Of a stretch of DNA of 64,000 nucleotides, positions 17,722-26,974 are shown piece after piece (within the stretch, counting starts at the first letter, position 1; each line of letters starts with the position of its first letter). The stretch is from Gammaproteobacteria bacterium (GTDB taxonomy: Bacteria; Pseudomonadota; Gammaproteobacteria; Pseudomonadales; Pseudohongiellaceae). The notes under the pieces are model-generated. The model was not told the origin of the DNA and did not search any database. It saw only the letters and a program-made list of their open reading frames with translations. A program made the translations under genes and the position numbers. Where the stretch lies: assembly GCA_009692305.1 (NCBI GenBank), contig SHZK01000011.1, positions 21,223 to 85,222 on the forward strand. The letters are read 5' to 3'.

Positions 17722-18821
17722 TGCAATCACTAACGCGAATCTTCGCCGTCATGCATAAGGAATTCCTGCAGATGAGCCGGGATCGACTCACATTCGCCAT
17801 GATCTCAGCTATTCCGCTGATACAGCTGTTGATGTTCGGTTACGCAATAAACACCGACGTGCGTAACTTGTCTGCCGCTTATGCCGATGAGGCCGACACG
17901 CACCTGTCCAGGCAACTGCTGGCGGATATGGCGACATCACAGGTCATCGCACTAAACAGGCGAGTGGCGAGTGCAGCCGAGCTGATAGAGTTGCTGGACT
18001 CGGGCCAGATATCCATTGGCATTTATTTGCCGGATGATTTCGATCGTCGGGTGCAGCAACGCGAGCGCGAAGTGGGACAAATATTGGTTGACGGCAGCGA
18101 CTCTATAATTCTTGGGGTGGCACGGCAATTGACCGCGATTCAGGTGCATTTCGATTCACAGTTACCGATGCACGCGCCTAACAATGTGTTTGAAGTGCGT
18201 AATTACTACAATCCTGAGCGACGCTCCGCAGTAAACATCGTGCCGGGACTGGTGGGCGTGATATTGACTATGACGATGGTGTTGTTTACGGCAGTGGCGA
18301 TTGTGCGCGAGAAAGAACGCGGCAATATGGAGCTGCTGATCAACACGCCGGTAAAAATCAGTGAATTAATGTTAGGAAAAATTATTCCTTACATACTCAT
18401 TGGCTTGATCCAGCTCGTGATCATCTTCGCGCTTGGCTGGTATTTTTTCCAGGTTCCAATTCGTGGCAGTGAACTGGACGTGCTGTTCGCGTCACTCATC
18501 TTCATAGCCACCAATCTCGCACTCGGGCTGTTGTTTTCGACGCTGGCTGCTACCCAGTTTCAGGCCATGCAGATGACATTCTTCTTTTTTCTGCCTTCCA
18601 TCCTGCTGTCGGGCTTTATGTTCCCGTTTGATGGCATGCCACAGCTCGCCCAGAACATTGCCGAGGCGTTGCCTTTAACCCATTTCAATCGCCTGATTCG
18701 CGGCATCGTCCTGCGCGGTGCCGACATGAGCAGCATGCGGGACGAAGTACTCGCGCTGGTCTGGTTTTTTATCGTGGCTCTGAGCCTGGCTATCTTGCGT
18801 TTCCGCAAACGACTGGATTGA
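17721..18821 (+). CDS. ABC-2 type permease
   Basis: A 366-residue permease of YbhS/YbhR type: an N-terminal helix, a periplasmic domain of about 140 residues, then five helices near the C-terminus including LLINTPVKISELMLGKIIPY and LSGFMFPFDGMP. Start codon overlaps the ATPase stop. E. coli-type systems have two permease subunits, YbhS and YbhR; only one is here. The last 62 codons lie inside the direct repeat found again at 23857. Confidence 0.9.
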   Translation: MQSLTRIFAVMHKEFLQMSRDRLTFAMISAIPLIQLLMFGYAINTDVRNLSAAYADEADTHLSRQLLADMATSQVIALNRRVASAAELIELLDSGQISIGIYLPDDFDRRVQQREREVGQILVDGSDSIILGVARQLTAIQVHFDSQLPMHAPNNVFEVRNYYNPERRSAVNIVPGLVGVILTMTMVLFTAVAIVREKERGNMELLINTPVKISELMLGKIIPYILIGLIQLVIIFALGWYFFQVPIRGSELDVLFASLIFIATNLALGLLFSTLAATQFQAMQMTFFFFLPSILLSGFMFPFDGMPQLAQNIAEALPLTHFNRLIRGIVLRGADMSSMRDEVLALVWFFIVALSLAILRFRKRLD

Positions 18822-18979
18822 TACGGAGCTAATGGAGGGGGGAGAGAAACAGCCAGGGAGCAGCGAGCGCTACTCCCCGGTGTCAGAGTTACACCTTGGC
18901 GAGCGAATTCGCGCGTGCGAAGTCATGCTTCCTGATTGGCAGTTCCCGCACCCGTTGACCGGTCAGAATATACAGCGCA
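18633..18979. repeat. Long direct repeat, left copy
   Basis: A 347-bp sequence present again at 23857-24201 with about 97% identity. It covers the last 62 codons of the ABC-2 permease, the intergenic hairpin and the last 30 codons of the xanthine-dehydrogenase-like gene. In this copy the permease is intact and the dehydrogenase part is only a remnant. Confidence 0.95.
18889..18979 (-). pseudogene. Remnant of xanthine dehydrogenase-like gene 3' end
   Basis: The minus strand encodes the last 30 residues of the molybdopterin subunit (RVRELPIRKHDFARANSL and onwards to the stop) and nothing before them. The full gene is at 24111-26333. This marks the original convergent junction of the permease and the dehydrogenase, split by the sequence now at 18980-23856. 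One synonymous difference separates it from the intact copy. Confidence 0.88.
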
Positions 18980-19066
18980 CTACCTACGCCGGTTCTTCGC
19001 ACTGGGGAAATTGAAGGCGCGTTTTACTACGCTCGTTTCAGAGTCGACTTCTAAGTCAGCTGGATC

Positions 19067-19099
19067 TGATCGATCCGGATTTCACTTCCGGATCGATCA
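19067..19099. repeat. Perfect 13-bp inverted repeat
   Basis: TGATCGATCCGGA and its exact complement TCCGGATCGATCA, separated by seven bases (TTTCACT). It lies about 90 bases inside the left edge of the inserted segment. No T run follows, so a terminator is less likely than a protein-binding site or end sequence. Confidence 0.6.
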
Positions 19100-19111
19100 A
19101 TCGATCAACCG

Positions 19112-19142
19112 AAAAATAAAAAGGGCACACCTGGTATGCCCT
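19112..19142 (-). terminator. Rho-independent terminator of the DUF1501 operon
   Basis: On the minus strand AGGGCATACC pairs with GGTGTGCCCT (one mismatch) and is followed by TTTTTATTTTT. It lies 50 bases after the stop of the DUF1501 gene. Confidence 0.8.
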
Positions 19143-19191
19143 GTTTATTGCCTGCTTGAAAATTTTATTTGTGCTTCAACAAATCAATTTG

Positions 19192-20469
19192 TTAACTGGT
19201 CTGTTTCGCTGGATTGAAGAAATCTACCGCCTCAGCATTCAGGGGAAACTCCAGCGCCGCTGCCGATTTATCCACACCCGCCAACTGGCGAATAGCCTGT
19301 TGCAGATGTTTTGGTTCTAGTTTAATTCCCGCCGAGGAGCTATCCACTTTCAAAGTTGTGGGATTGATTTTCAGGGCATTGTGCACGCCATCAGTGGCAC
19401 CGACTACCCGATTACCCCAGGTCGCTCCTTTTTGAATCAAGAGCGCGCTACCGATCGGCCAATGGTCTTTACCGCCGCCCGTGTTGTAATAGGGTGTGCG
19501 ACCAAAATCTGACCCGACCGTGATTACCACTTTGTTCGCATAACCACCGAGTTCCGCCTTATCGAAAATATAGGTCACCAGATCGGTCAGTTTGGTTATA
19601 AAACCATAATGCGTGGCGTCATGATTCTGGTGTGTGTCGAAACCACCAAAGCCAATCTGGCAAGACACACAGAGACCGGCTTGATAAGCCAGTAATGCCA
19701 GCTGCGTAGCACGGAAATCATTATCGGATTCAAATGTTGCTGGCAACAGGTCGGAAAATAAAATCAACTGATCGCGACTCGCGTTGGCCAGTTGCAGGGC
19801 ATTCAGATTCTCGGACTGGCGTGGCAACAGCTTATTGCTACCCTTCAGTCGATCGAGACGCGCCGACTGATACTGATTAATCAGACCCAATTCGCTCGGT
19901 TCATATAAGGTGTAGACATTTTTACCCACCACTACCTCAGGGGTATTAACCAGATTTCGAATCACATCCGGATTCTGCAGACGGCTGAAGCGCACTATAC
20001 CTGCCGTTTCGCTGTAACCGTTTGCATGCACCAGTGCCAAGGGCAGACCGGGCGCGAGGGTACTGGAGGCAATCGCGCCAAAACTCGGATAACCAAAGCC
20101 GAGACGTCCACTCCAGGTATGGCGCACGCCGTCGTCGTGGGAATTGGTTTTCGTGTTGATGCCATTGATCACCATGATGTCGCGATAGAAGCGTTCGAAA
20201 AAGGCTTTGTTATCCGCCACCGGCGCGTAACGAAGATTGCCAATCTGCTGGATGGTGCCGGTATTTGCCCAGTTATTGATGGTGCGCTGTCCGAGTGTGT
20301 TGGTCTTCGGATCACAAAAGCTGGTGACATCCCATCCACCCATCGCCGCCAGATTGACGTAAAACGTGCCTTTATAGGGTTCAGCAGCCGCCGCGCTCTG
20401 CAGTGACCATGGGGCAACAGTACTCAGGCCAGCCATACTCAAAAGTTTGGTAAATTCTCGACGATTCAT
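19192..20469 (-). CDS. DUF1501 family protein
   Basis: A 425-residue exported protein with a Tat-like N-terminus (MNRREFTKLLSMAGLSTVAP). Family marks are GFGGFDTHQNH near residue 274, VGSDFGRTPYYNTGGGKDHWP around 320-340, and the conserved start TFYVNLAAMGGWDVT. DUF1501 proteins are relatives of the alkaline-phosphatase/sulfatase fold and are often paired with DUF1800- or DUF1588/1592-type proteins. Biochemical role unknown. It follows the large cytochrome-type gene by 20 bases and is probably co-transcribed. Confidence 0.85.
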   Translation of the reverse strand: MNRREFTKLLSMAGLSTVAPWSLQSAAAAEPYKGTFYVNLAAMGGWDVTSFCDPKTNTLGQRTINNWANTGTIQQIGNLRYAPVADNKAFFERFYRDIMVINGINTKTNSHDDGVRHTWSGRLGFGYPSFGAIASSTLAPGLPLALVHANGYSETAGIVRFSRLQNPDVIRNLVNTPEVVVGKNVYTLYEPSELGLINQYQSARLDRLKGSNKLLPRQSENLNALQLANASRDQLILFSDLLPATFESDNDFRATQLALLAYQAGLCVSCQIGFGGFDTHQNHDATHYGFITKLTDLVTYIFDKAELGGYANKVVITVGSDFGRTPYYNTGGGKDHWPIGSALLIQKGATWGNRVVGATDGVHNALKINPTTLKVDSSSAGIKLEPKHLQQAIRQLAGVDKSAAALEFPLNAEAVDFFNPAKQTS

Positions 20470-20489
20470 AGTGGTTACATTACACCGTT

Positions 20490-23261
20490 CTATTCATGAA
20501 TAAATTTATAGTCGCGAATCAAATAATTCACAACCGCCGCCCAACTGCGCAGGGTCTGGTTCGCATCCGTTCGCACTGGGGCCACCAAACCCTCAAAAAT
20601 GCAGACTTCTGTAGTCGTGTTGACTGCGCTGCCTTTTTTCGCCGCTATGCGAGCGTTCCAAACTGTCTGGAACAGAGTAAAAGTCGCATTGATTTCCGCA
20701 TCAGTGGCGGCCAGTTCCTCGCCGAGCAGTTGGCGATGCAGATGCTGAATGTTAGTGCGAATCGCCGTCGGGTTGGTGGTGGGCAAGGTAGTGAGCTCGA
20801 CATTGGGAAACAACTTGCGCTGGCTCTGAGTTCGACCAAAATCTTGCGCTACCATTGAGCAAGACACTTCATTGGCCATGGCCGATACGACACTGGACAT
20901 CAGTGTCGTCAAGTCAGTAGCACGAATTGTGATTCCTAACGAATCGATACCACCGTAGATCAAGCCATAGGTACTTTCCAAAGCACTTACAGTGCCGTAT
21001 CTCCAATTAAAGCCAGTAACATCAATCATTTTTCGATTCAGTTGTTCGGGTGTTAATAATTTTCCGGTACCAATTTCTTCCAGCTCCACTGCTTGTATCG
21101 AAGTCATCTGGGTCACTGAATTGGCTCGGAAATGCTCGCTCATTACCAGGTCAACCAACAAGTCTTTGAGGTTGTGCTTGCCGTTTCCAGCGCTGCCAGC
21201 TACGAAGCGTTGAGCCACGGATTGCAGCATGGTCTGTTCGGTTGAATAGGCGGCAAGCTTGGAAGAGTAGTCCGCGTCCTCGGGATTTTCTGGTGCCGCA
21301 TAGGGATCGCGGCCAATAACAGAGGAGTACCAAAAATAGACTGTGCCGTAGCCAAAGCGCGGGTCATTGATAAACTCCTGCGCCAACCACTGCAAGGAAG
21401 TATCCGCGTTAGGCGCCAGCTTGGTGCCAAATCCCGGGTCCAACATATCCGCATACCAGGTGTCACCGTTCTGGAACAACTTCGGCGTGGCGTTGCGATA
21501 AGAGCCTGGCAGCGAGTTCAATCCACCGGGTTGATCGCGATAGAAGCCGCGATCGCCATGATTCTGAAAAGCGCCGGCCACCGGGTCCATGATGTCATGG
21601 CAGCCAGTGCAATTGGCATTATTCATAGTCGGGTTGTTGGTATCCGCCAGCGCAGCCGGATCGGTCGTGCGGTCTGCAAGGCCTTCGATATCGACACTAA
21701 GGAAGAAATAATAGGCCCAACGCGCGCGGGCGCGATTGCGATTGGTTGAGGTAGAGGGGAATCGAGCCAAAACCGCCGGCGAGCTGAGCAGGCCAGCGTG
21801 GGGATATACCGTCGCCAGATTATAACTGGCATTCGCGGCCTGGCCGCAGATGGTGCAGCGGTAATATTCCGTGATCTTGCCTTGGCGCCATTCATTCACA
21901 TCAGTCGGATTGGTAAAGGTAAGATTGCCACCGTACACTTTTGCCGAATAGGGATTAAGCATAATGTAGTCGGCAGTAAGTACTTCCGTGTAGGGACGTT
22001 CGTTCGTGACCACGTTGGTTATCAGGCGCAGCGGTTCATCGGCCAATGCTTCAGCGACCAAGGTACGTTCGGTGCGGTTATTTGTGGTTTGGTAATACTG
22101 AAGCGAACCCGGATAGCGCAGCTGATCAACGATTGAGAACAGGTTGGTGCTGAGGGCTTTGGTGAGCAGATGATTATTGGCACTCTCCATCAGAAATTTT
22201 TCAAAACTGGTGCCAGTCATCAACTTGCGAATCGCCACCGCCAGGGAAGTATCATTGGCATTGGCCACGGTAGCCAGTTCGGCGGTAGTGGGCAGGCGGC
22301 CCGCAAACAACAGTGCTGCCTTGCGTAGAGTCTCCTGCGCATTGGTTTTGACAATGGCGCTGAAAATGTTAGCGCTGGAACTGGAGCTACCAAGAGCGGC
22401 TATATCCGTCAGGCTGCTGCTTACAAACTGGGACCACGAGGCAAAGTCACTACTCGATGCCGATAATACCGTGCCACCAAGGTGAGAACTCAGGCCCTTT
22501 GGTTTGCTGAGAATCAGTGATGCCGCATTCGGTGCCGTCTTCAGGTAGTTAATTATCGTGTCGTAGTTGATCTGCAGACTATTTGCTGTTGCAGATGGCA
22601 CATAAACCAGGGGTGTGCCGGCAGCACGACCACCGCTCACATGGCACGCGATACAACGGTTCTGAATAATGGGAGTGGCAATACTCGCGCTAAATAATTG
22701 AAAGCTGGCAGACACCGCCGTCTGGACGGTAAGGCTCATCGGCGCGCCGCTGTAATACAACTGGCCGGGCGCGGCCACCGTGTCATAGGCCAGATACATC
22801 GCGAGACTGGTGCCAGCCATCCCGACAGTGCCGAAGGCCACATTCTGGACTACCGTAATAGGTTCGATAGCCAATAAGGTTTTGCCGGCTTTTAAAGGCT
22901 TCAGTTTTGCAACCGTGCCATCCCATAACTCAAAATTGCCGGACGTAACCTGCATGTAGGTCTGTGAACCTAGAACCACCAACAGATAGAGATTACCTAC
23001 CCGGTTGACATGGCTGGATTCGGGTCGTATTTCAGCGAGAATGCTGATCGGCACGCTGGCGGCGAAACTGGTGCCGTAGCTGCTGCCAGCGTTACTGGTA
23101 GTCCCGGCATGAAATTTAGCCGTGGTCGTCTGACCGGTAGCGGTACTCGCTTGCGCCAACTGCGGCACCTGTGCAGAGAGAGTGGAGGAGAAAAACCACA
23201 AGGCCACTGTGATGATCGTGGCTGTGGTGTTACGGGACATCGAATGTAGATGTGTATTCAT
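20490..23261 (-). CDS. Large secreted cytochrome-type protein with DUF1588/DUF1592-like region
   Basis: A 923-residue secreted protein with an N-terminal signal (WFFSSTLSAQ). Motifs in order: CIACH (about residue 204-208), a CTICGQ pair in mid-protein, and CTGCHDIMDPVAGAFQNHGD, which matches the DUF1588-type C-x-x-C-H-x-x-M-D-P signature. At least two haem-c sites are therefore likely. Such proteins are numerous in planctomycetes and verrucomicrobia, where they pair with DUF1501/DUF1552 partners; function unproven. Forms an operon with the DUF1501 gene. The whole pair sits in the segment flanked by direct repeats. Confidence 0.78.
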   Translation of the reverse strand: MNTHLHSMSRNTTATIITVALWFFSSTLSAQVPQLAQASTATGQTTTAKFHAGTTSNAGSSYGTSFAASVPISILAEIRPESSHVNRVGNLYLLVVLGSQTYMQVTSGNFELWDGTVAKLKPLKAGKTLLAIEPITVVQNVAFGTVGMAGTSLAMYLAYDTVAAPGQLYYSGAPMSLTVQTAVSASFQLFSASIATPIIQNRCIACHVSGGRAAGTPLVYVPSATANSLQINYDTIINYLKTAPNAASLILSKPKGLSSHLGGTVLSASSSDFASWSQFVSSSLTDIAALGSSSSSANIFSAIVKTNAQETLRKAALLFAGRLPTTAELATVANANDTSLAVAIRKLMTGTSFEKFLMESANNHLLTKALSTNLFSIVDQLRYPGSLQYYQTTNNRTERTLVAEALADEPLRLITNVVTNERPYTEVLTADYIMLNPYSAKVYGGNLTFTNPTDVNEWRQGKITEYYRCTICGQAANASYNLATVYPHAGLLSSPAVLARFPSTSTNRNRARARWAYYFFLSVDIEGLADRTTDPAALADTNNPTMNNANCTGCHDIMDPVAGAFQNHGDRGFYRDQPGGLNSLPGSYRNATPKLFQNGDTWYADMLDPGFGTKLAPNADTSLQWLAQEFINDPRFGYGTVYFWYSSVIGRDPYAAPENPEDADYSSKLAAYSTEQTMLQSVAQRFVAGSAGNGKHNLKDLLVDLVMSEHFRANSVTQMTSIQAVELEEIGTGKLLTPEQLNRKMIDVTGFNWRYGTVSALESTYGLIYGGIDSLGITIRATDLTTLMSSVVSAMANEVSCSMVAQDFGRTQSQRKLFPNVELTTLPTTNPTAIRTNIQHLHRQLLGEELAATDAEINATFTLFQTVWNARIAAKKGSAVNTTTEVCIFEGLVAPVRTDANQTLRSWAAVVNYLIRDYKFIHE

Positions 23262-23378
23262 TTTGCTGAGACTAACCGGGCTGCCCCGGCTATTCTTCCT
23301 TCCTATTATTGACGTTGTCGAGAGAACCGCAGGTTTAGCGGTTGCTTATGGATCCAAACGTGTCAAATCGAAAAAGGT

Positions 23379-23856
23379 TTACATCAAACCAAAGCCCGGC
23401 CGGTAATTCTTGTCCAGATAAGCATTGGCGGCCTCGCCATTGGTGAATCGCATCGCTGCGCCATCGTATTCCAACACCTTGTGTTCGCCGGACAGTTTAC
23501 CGTGATATTGCCTAACAGCATAGTCTCGGTGAGGCGGGCCGCATACTCGAAATTGGACGTGGTCTTCTTGCTGCGATCCTTGATCGCATCGATCCACTCC
23601 TGATAAATCCCAGGAGACCTGGACATTGTGGGTACCGGCTGGCGATAAGCCAAATGCTTTGTTTCGGGAATGAGACGCGGGTCACGACCATAGACGCCAT
23701 GCATGAGGGAGTTCTTGCTGCCAACGATTAGCACGCCACCGTCAGTGTCCCCGAGCTGACGACCATGCTCGATAAGCTCCGGGCGCTCCGGCAGCAAGCC
23801 CCCGTCATACCAGGTCATTTTCACCGCCGTGCGCGAACCTCTGGATCGCAAGGCCA
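23379..23856 (-). pseudogene. Gfo/Idh/MocA family oxidoreductase, 3' fragment with frameshift
   Basis: The minus strand encodes about the last 155 residues of a MocA-type oxidoreductase: RGSRTAVKMTWYDGGLLPE, a middle segment ending NFEYAARLTETMLLGNI, then in another frame KLSGEHKVLEYDGAAMRF and NAYLDKNYRPGF. A one-base loss near 23508 shifts the frame. The 5' part is missing because the fragment abuts the right direct repeat at 23857. The full gene must have been cut when this segment was joined here. Confidence 0.85.
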
Positions 23857-24043
23857 GGCATGCCCCAGCTCGCCCAGGACATTGCCGAGGCGTTACCTTT
23901 AACCCATTTCAATCGCCTGATTCGCGGCATCGTCCTGCGCGGTGCCGACATGAGCAGCATGCGGGACGAAGTACTCGCGCTGGTCTGGTTTTTATCGTGG
24001 CTCTGAGCCTCGCAATCTTGCGTTTCCGCAAGCGACTGGATTG
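23857..24043 (+). pseudogene. ABC-2 permease 3' fragment, frameshifted
   Basis: Matches the last 62 codons of the permease at 17721-18821 (MPQLAQDIAEALPLTHFNRL onwards). A T run has five instead of six bases, which shifts the frame near the end. There is no start codon context and no 5' part, so it is non-functional. Confidence 0.88.
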
Positions 24044-24077
24044 ATACGGAGCTAATGGAGGGGGAGAGAAACAGCCA

Positions 24078-24099
24078 GGGAGCAGCGAGCGCTACTCCC
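24078..24099 (-). terminator. Possible terminator hairpin at the permease/dehydrogenase junction
   Basis: GGGAG-C-AGCG pairs with CGCT-A-CTCCC across a two-base loop. It lies just past the stop of the molybdopterin subunit gene and is followed on the minus strand by a weak T-rich stretch. The same hairpin is in the left repeat copy near 18856-18877. Confidence 0.4.
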
Positions 24100-24110
24100 C
24101 GGTGTCAGAG

Positions 24111-26333
24111 TTACACCTTGGCGAGCGAATTCGCGCGTGCGAAGTCATGCTTCCTGATTGGCAGTTCCCGCACTCGTTGACCGGTCAGAATATACAGCGC
24201 ATTGGTGACCGCTGCAGCGATAGGTGGAGTAGCTGGTTCGCCGAGACCACCCAGAGCTTCCCCAGATTCAACGATATGCACTTCAATCTCGGGTGAGGTT
24301 GCCATGCGTACCATTTCATAGTCAGGGAAGTTATTCTGTGCCACCCGGCCCTTCTCGATTGAGATCTCGCCGTAGAGCGCCGCGGTCAAACCAAAGATGA
24401 TGCCACTCTCAACCTGCGATTCAACGGTGTCAGGATTAATGGCGCGGCCACAATCGATGGCACAAGTTACCTTGTGAACGACTGCACGATTGTTTGCATC
24501 CAGTGACACTTCCACGACTTCTGCCACGATGCTGCCGAAACTCTCCTGCACGGCAATGCCCAGCGCGCGCCCTTCTGGCAGATCGTTGCCGTAGCCCGCC
24601 GCTGCAGCCGCTACTTCCAGTACCTTGCGATGCCGTGGATGATCCTGCAGCAGTTCCATGCGCAGCTGATAAGGATTCTTGCCGGCTCGGTGTGCAATCT
24701 CGTCAATGAAAGATTCAGTGAAGAAGGTTTGCTGTGAATAGTCAACACTGCGCCATGCCGCAATAGGCACGTGAGTTGGTCCATCTACCACGCGAATAGA
24801 CTGATTCTCAATGGCATATGGAATGTGTGAGGCACCTGGCACCTGGATCGGGCCAGTGAAACGATTGTGCCAGGCCAGCACATTGCCGGCGCCGTCGAAG
24901 GCAGCTTTGAAATTGCTGCTGACGGCTGGGCGATAATAGTCCTGCTGCATATCGTCTTCGCGGCTCAACACAGTTTTGACCGGCACATCAAATTCCATCG
25001 CAATCAATGTGGCGTGATCGATAACGTTCCAGTTGAACGGAAGACGTCGACCAAAGCCGCCGCCCAGATAGGAGTGATGAAAATTTACTGCAGTTTCCGG
25101 CAGCCCGGCGATGCTGGCAACGCGGCCCTTGATGCCAAGCGCATCCTGGGTGCTGGTCCAAAGATCGGCCTTGCCATTCTGGATGTGCACTGTGCAGTTC
25201 ATCGGTTCCATTGCCGCGTGAGCGAGAAATGGTACGCGATAGTTGCCTTCGATGACGTCGGCAGCAGTCGCCATTGCGGACTCGGCATCACCCTGTTCCT
25301 TGTCGGTATCGCCGTCACTGGCGGCGAGACTGCGATCGAAGCCGGCGAAAATATCAACGCTGGAGACGTTGTCGAATTCGGAAGTTTCGAATACGGCATT
25401 TACCAGTTTGAGCGCTTCTTTCGCGCGCCAGTAATTGTCGGCAACCACGGCTACAGCATCTTCCAGTTCGATAACGCGTTTGACACCGCGGCGGGCGAGG
25501 GCTGCGCTGCCATCTACAGAGACCAGCTTGGTGCCGAACACGGGCGCGAACTGAATCGCGGCGTACAGCATATCTTCGCTGTGGGCATCAATGCCGTACG
25601 GCGCTGTGCCATCGACCTTGGCTGGAATATCGTTGCGGGAAATCGCCTTGCCCATGATTTGCCACTGGTCTGGTGTCTTCAATACCGGAGCCTCTGGTGG
25701 TTCCAGCAAAGCAGCATCCGCTGCTAATTCACCGTAAGCGATGGAGCGGCCGCTGGCGTTATGTTGCACATGGCTTAATGCGGTGGTGCATTCCGTAGCC
25801 GACACGCCCCAACGGGCTGCGGCACATGCGATTAACATTTCGCGGGCAGCGGCACCGGCAGTACGCATGGCGACGTCACCGGTATAGCGCACGGAAGAAC
25901 TGCCGCCAGTAATTTGCAGGTTCATGACTTCAGCGACCTTGAACGCGGCAGCACCAATCAAGCCTTCGAGAAAACTGGGTACACCAAACTCTTTCGCGAA
26001 ACCCTTCACCAGATCGCCATTGGCAAACAGATCAATCGCCGGTGCCTGTTCGATATCAACCAGTTCCCAATTCGCGTCCAGTTCATCGGCGGCCATCATC
26101 GACAAGGAAGTGTGTACGCCCTGTCCCATTTCAGAATGGGGCACATAGATGGTGACGCGATTGTCTGGATTTATTTTGATGAAGGAAGTGACATAGCGTT
26201 CGCCATTCTGCGCCAGTTCAGTGTTGGCGCGGCGATGACGGCTGGGGCGCGTCGCGGCATAACCAATCAATACCCCACCACCAACCAGTGCGGTACTTAC
26301 AATAAAGCGTCTTCTGCTGATTTTCATGGCCAT
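24111..26333 (-). CDS. Xanthine dehydrogenase family molybdopterin subunit, IorB-like
   Basis: A 740-residue protein with a Tat signal (ISRRRFIVSTALVGGG), so it is exported folded with its cofactor. Typical segments: VPHSEMGQGVHTSLSMMAADEL, DVAMRTAGAAAREML, SYLGGGFGRRLPFNW, AWRSVDYSQQTFFTESF, and near the C-terminus GGLGEPATPP with the expected active-site Glu699. The layout is that of isoquinoline 1-oxidoreductase or related aldehyde/nicotinate hydroxylases that use a separate 2Fe-2S subunit and no FAD subunit. That small subunit lies directly upstream, 3 bases away. Substrate unknown. Confidence 0.9.
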   Translation of the reverse strand: MAMKISRRRFIVSTALVGGGVLIGYAATRPSRHRRANTELAQNGERYVTSFIKINPDNRVTIYVPHSEMGQGVHTSLSMMAADELDANWELVDIEQAPAIDLFANGDLVKGFAKEFGVPSFLEGLIGAAAFKVAEVMNLQITGGSSSVRYTGDVAMRTAGAAAREMLIACAAARWGVSATECTTALSHVQHNASGRSIAYGELAADAALLEPPEAPVLKTPDQWQIMGKAISRNDIPAKVDGTAPYGIDAHSEDMLYAAIQFAPVFGTKLVSVDGSAALARRGVKRVIELEDAVAVVADNYWRAKEALKLVNAVFETSEFDNVSSVDIFAGFDRSLAASDGDTDKEQGDAESAMATAADVIEGNYRVPFLAHAAMEPMNCTVHIQNGKADLWTSTQDALGIKGRVASIAGLPETAVNFHHSYLGGGFGRRLPFNWNVIDHATLIAMEFDVPVKTVLSREDDMQQDYYRPAVSSNFKAAFDGAGNVLAWHNRFTGPIQVPGASHIPYAIENQSIRVVDGPTHVPIAAWRSVDYSQQTFFTESFIDEIAHRAGKNPYQLRMELLQDHPRHRKVLEVAAAAAGYGNDLPEGRALGIAVQESFGSIVAEVVEVSLDANNRAVVHKVTCAIDCGRAINPDTVESQVESGIIFGLTAALYGEISIEKGRVAQNNFPDYEMVRMATSPEIEVHIVESGEALGGLGEPATPPIAAAVTNALYILTGQRVRELPIRKHDFARANSLAKV

Positions 26334-26336
26334 CTC

Positions 26337-26807
26337 CTAAGCTGTCAGTGATCGAATGGCGTTGCGAACTCTGGGATAAGAGCCGCAGCGACAGACGTTG
26401 GTGATGCTGCTGTCCACCTCAGCAACAGTTGGATTTGGATTGCTGGCTAACAGGGCGGATACCGCCATGATCATGCCAGCCTGGCAATAACCACACTGCG
26501 GTACCTGGTGATCGATCCAGGCTTGTTGCACCGCGGTAAGAGCAGGTGCCGATGGATTGGCACCGGCGGCGACCATGGCCAGACCTTCGATCGTAGTAAT
26601 TTCCTGACCCTCGACCGTGCTGACGGGGGTCACGCAGCTGCGCACAGCCATGCCATTCACATGCACGGTGCAGGCGCCACAGGAGGCAATGCCGCAACCG
26701 AATTTGGTGCCAGTGAGTCCGAGTTCATCGCGCAGTGCCCACAGCAAGGGCATTTCTGGTTCTACATCCAGTGTCCGCTCGACGCCATTAACTTTGAAAC
26801 TTGCCAT
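26337..26807 (-). CDS. (2Fe-2S)-binding subunit, IorA-like
   Basis: A 156-residue protein with two 2Fe-2S sites. Cys38, Cys43, Cys46 and Cys58 form the plant-ferredoxin-type cluster ([10 protein letters not shown]), and Cys105, Cys108, Cys139 and Cys141 the second (CGYCQAG ... CRCG). This is the small subunit of xanthine-oxidase-family hydroxylases. It has no own signal and is probably exported together with the Tat-bearing large subunit encoded downstream. Confidence 0.93.
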   Translation of the reverse strand: MASFKVNGVERTLDVEPEMPLLWALRDELGLTGTKFGCGIASCGACTVHVNGMAVRSCVTPVSTVEGQEITTIEGLAMVAAGANPSAPALTAVQQAWIDHQVPQCGYCQAGMIMAVSALLASNPNPTVAEVDSSITNVCRCGSYPRVRNAIRSLTA

Positions 26808-26974
26808 GTGCCTTCCCCTTGGAACAATTTTGATGAGTATTAACGGCCGCTAGTTTAGCGCGGCGCAGGCCTCATTGCGATGTCGCTTCGTCATGCTTTT
26901 GAGCCGACATAGTTCATTCCCCGGTGTTATGGGAGAATGGCAAGCTTGCAATATTCATAGCCTCACGGAGCGTC

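Larger units (their letters stand above)
23857..24201. repeat. Long direct repeat, right copy
   Basis: A 345-bp sequence matching 18633-18979. Differences: about eight substitutions and two single-base length changes (a T run and a G run). Nearly all substitutions are synonymous in the overlapping genes. In this copy the dehydrogenase gene is intact and the permease is a fragment. Confidence 0.95.

Noticed and set aside
23384..23851. MocA frameshift as programmed frameshifting
   Set aside because: There is no slippery heptamer or pseudoknot at the site, and the gene also lacks its 5' part, so decay is simpler.
18633..24201. Composite transposon or IS-mediated insertion
   Set aside because: The repeats have no terminal inverted ends or transposase, and they consist of host gene ends, so homologous recombination explains them better.
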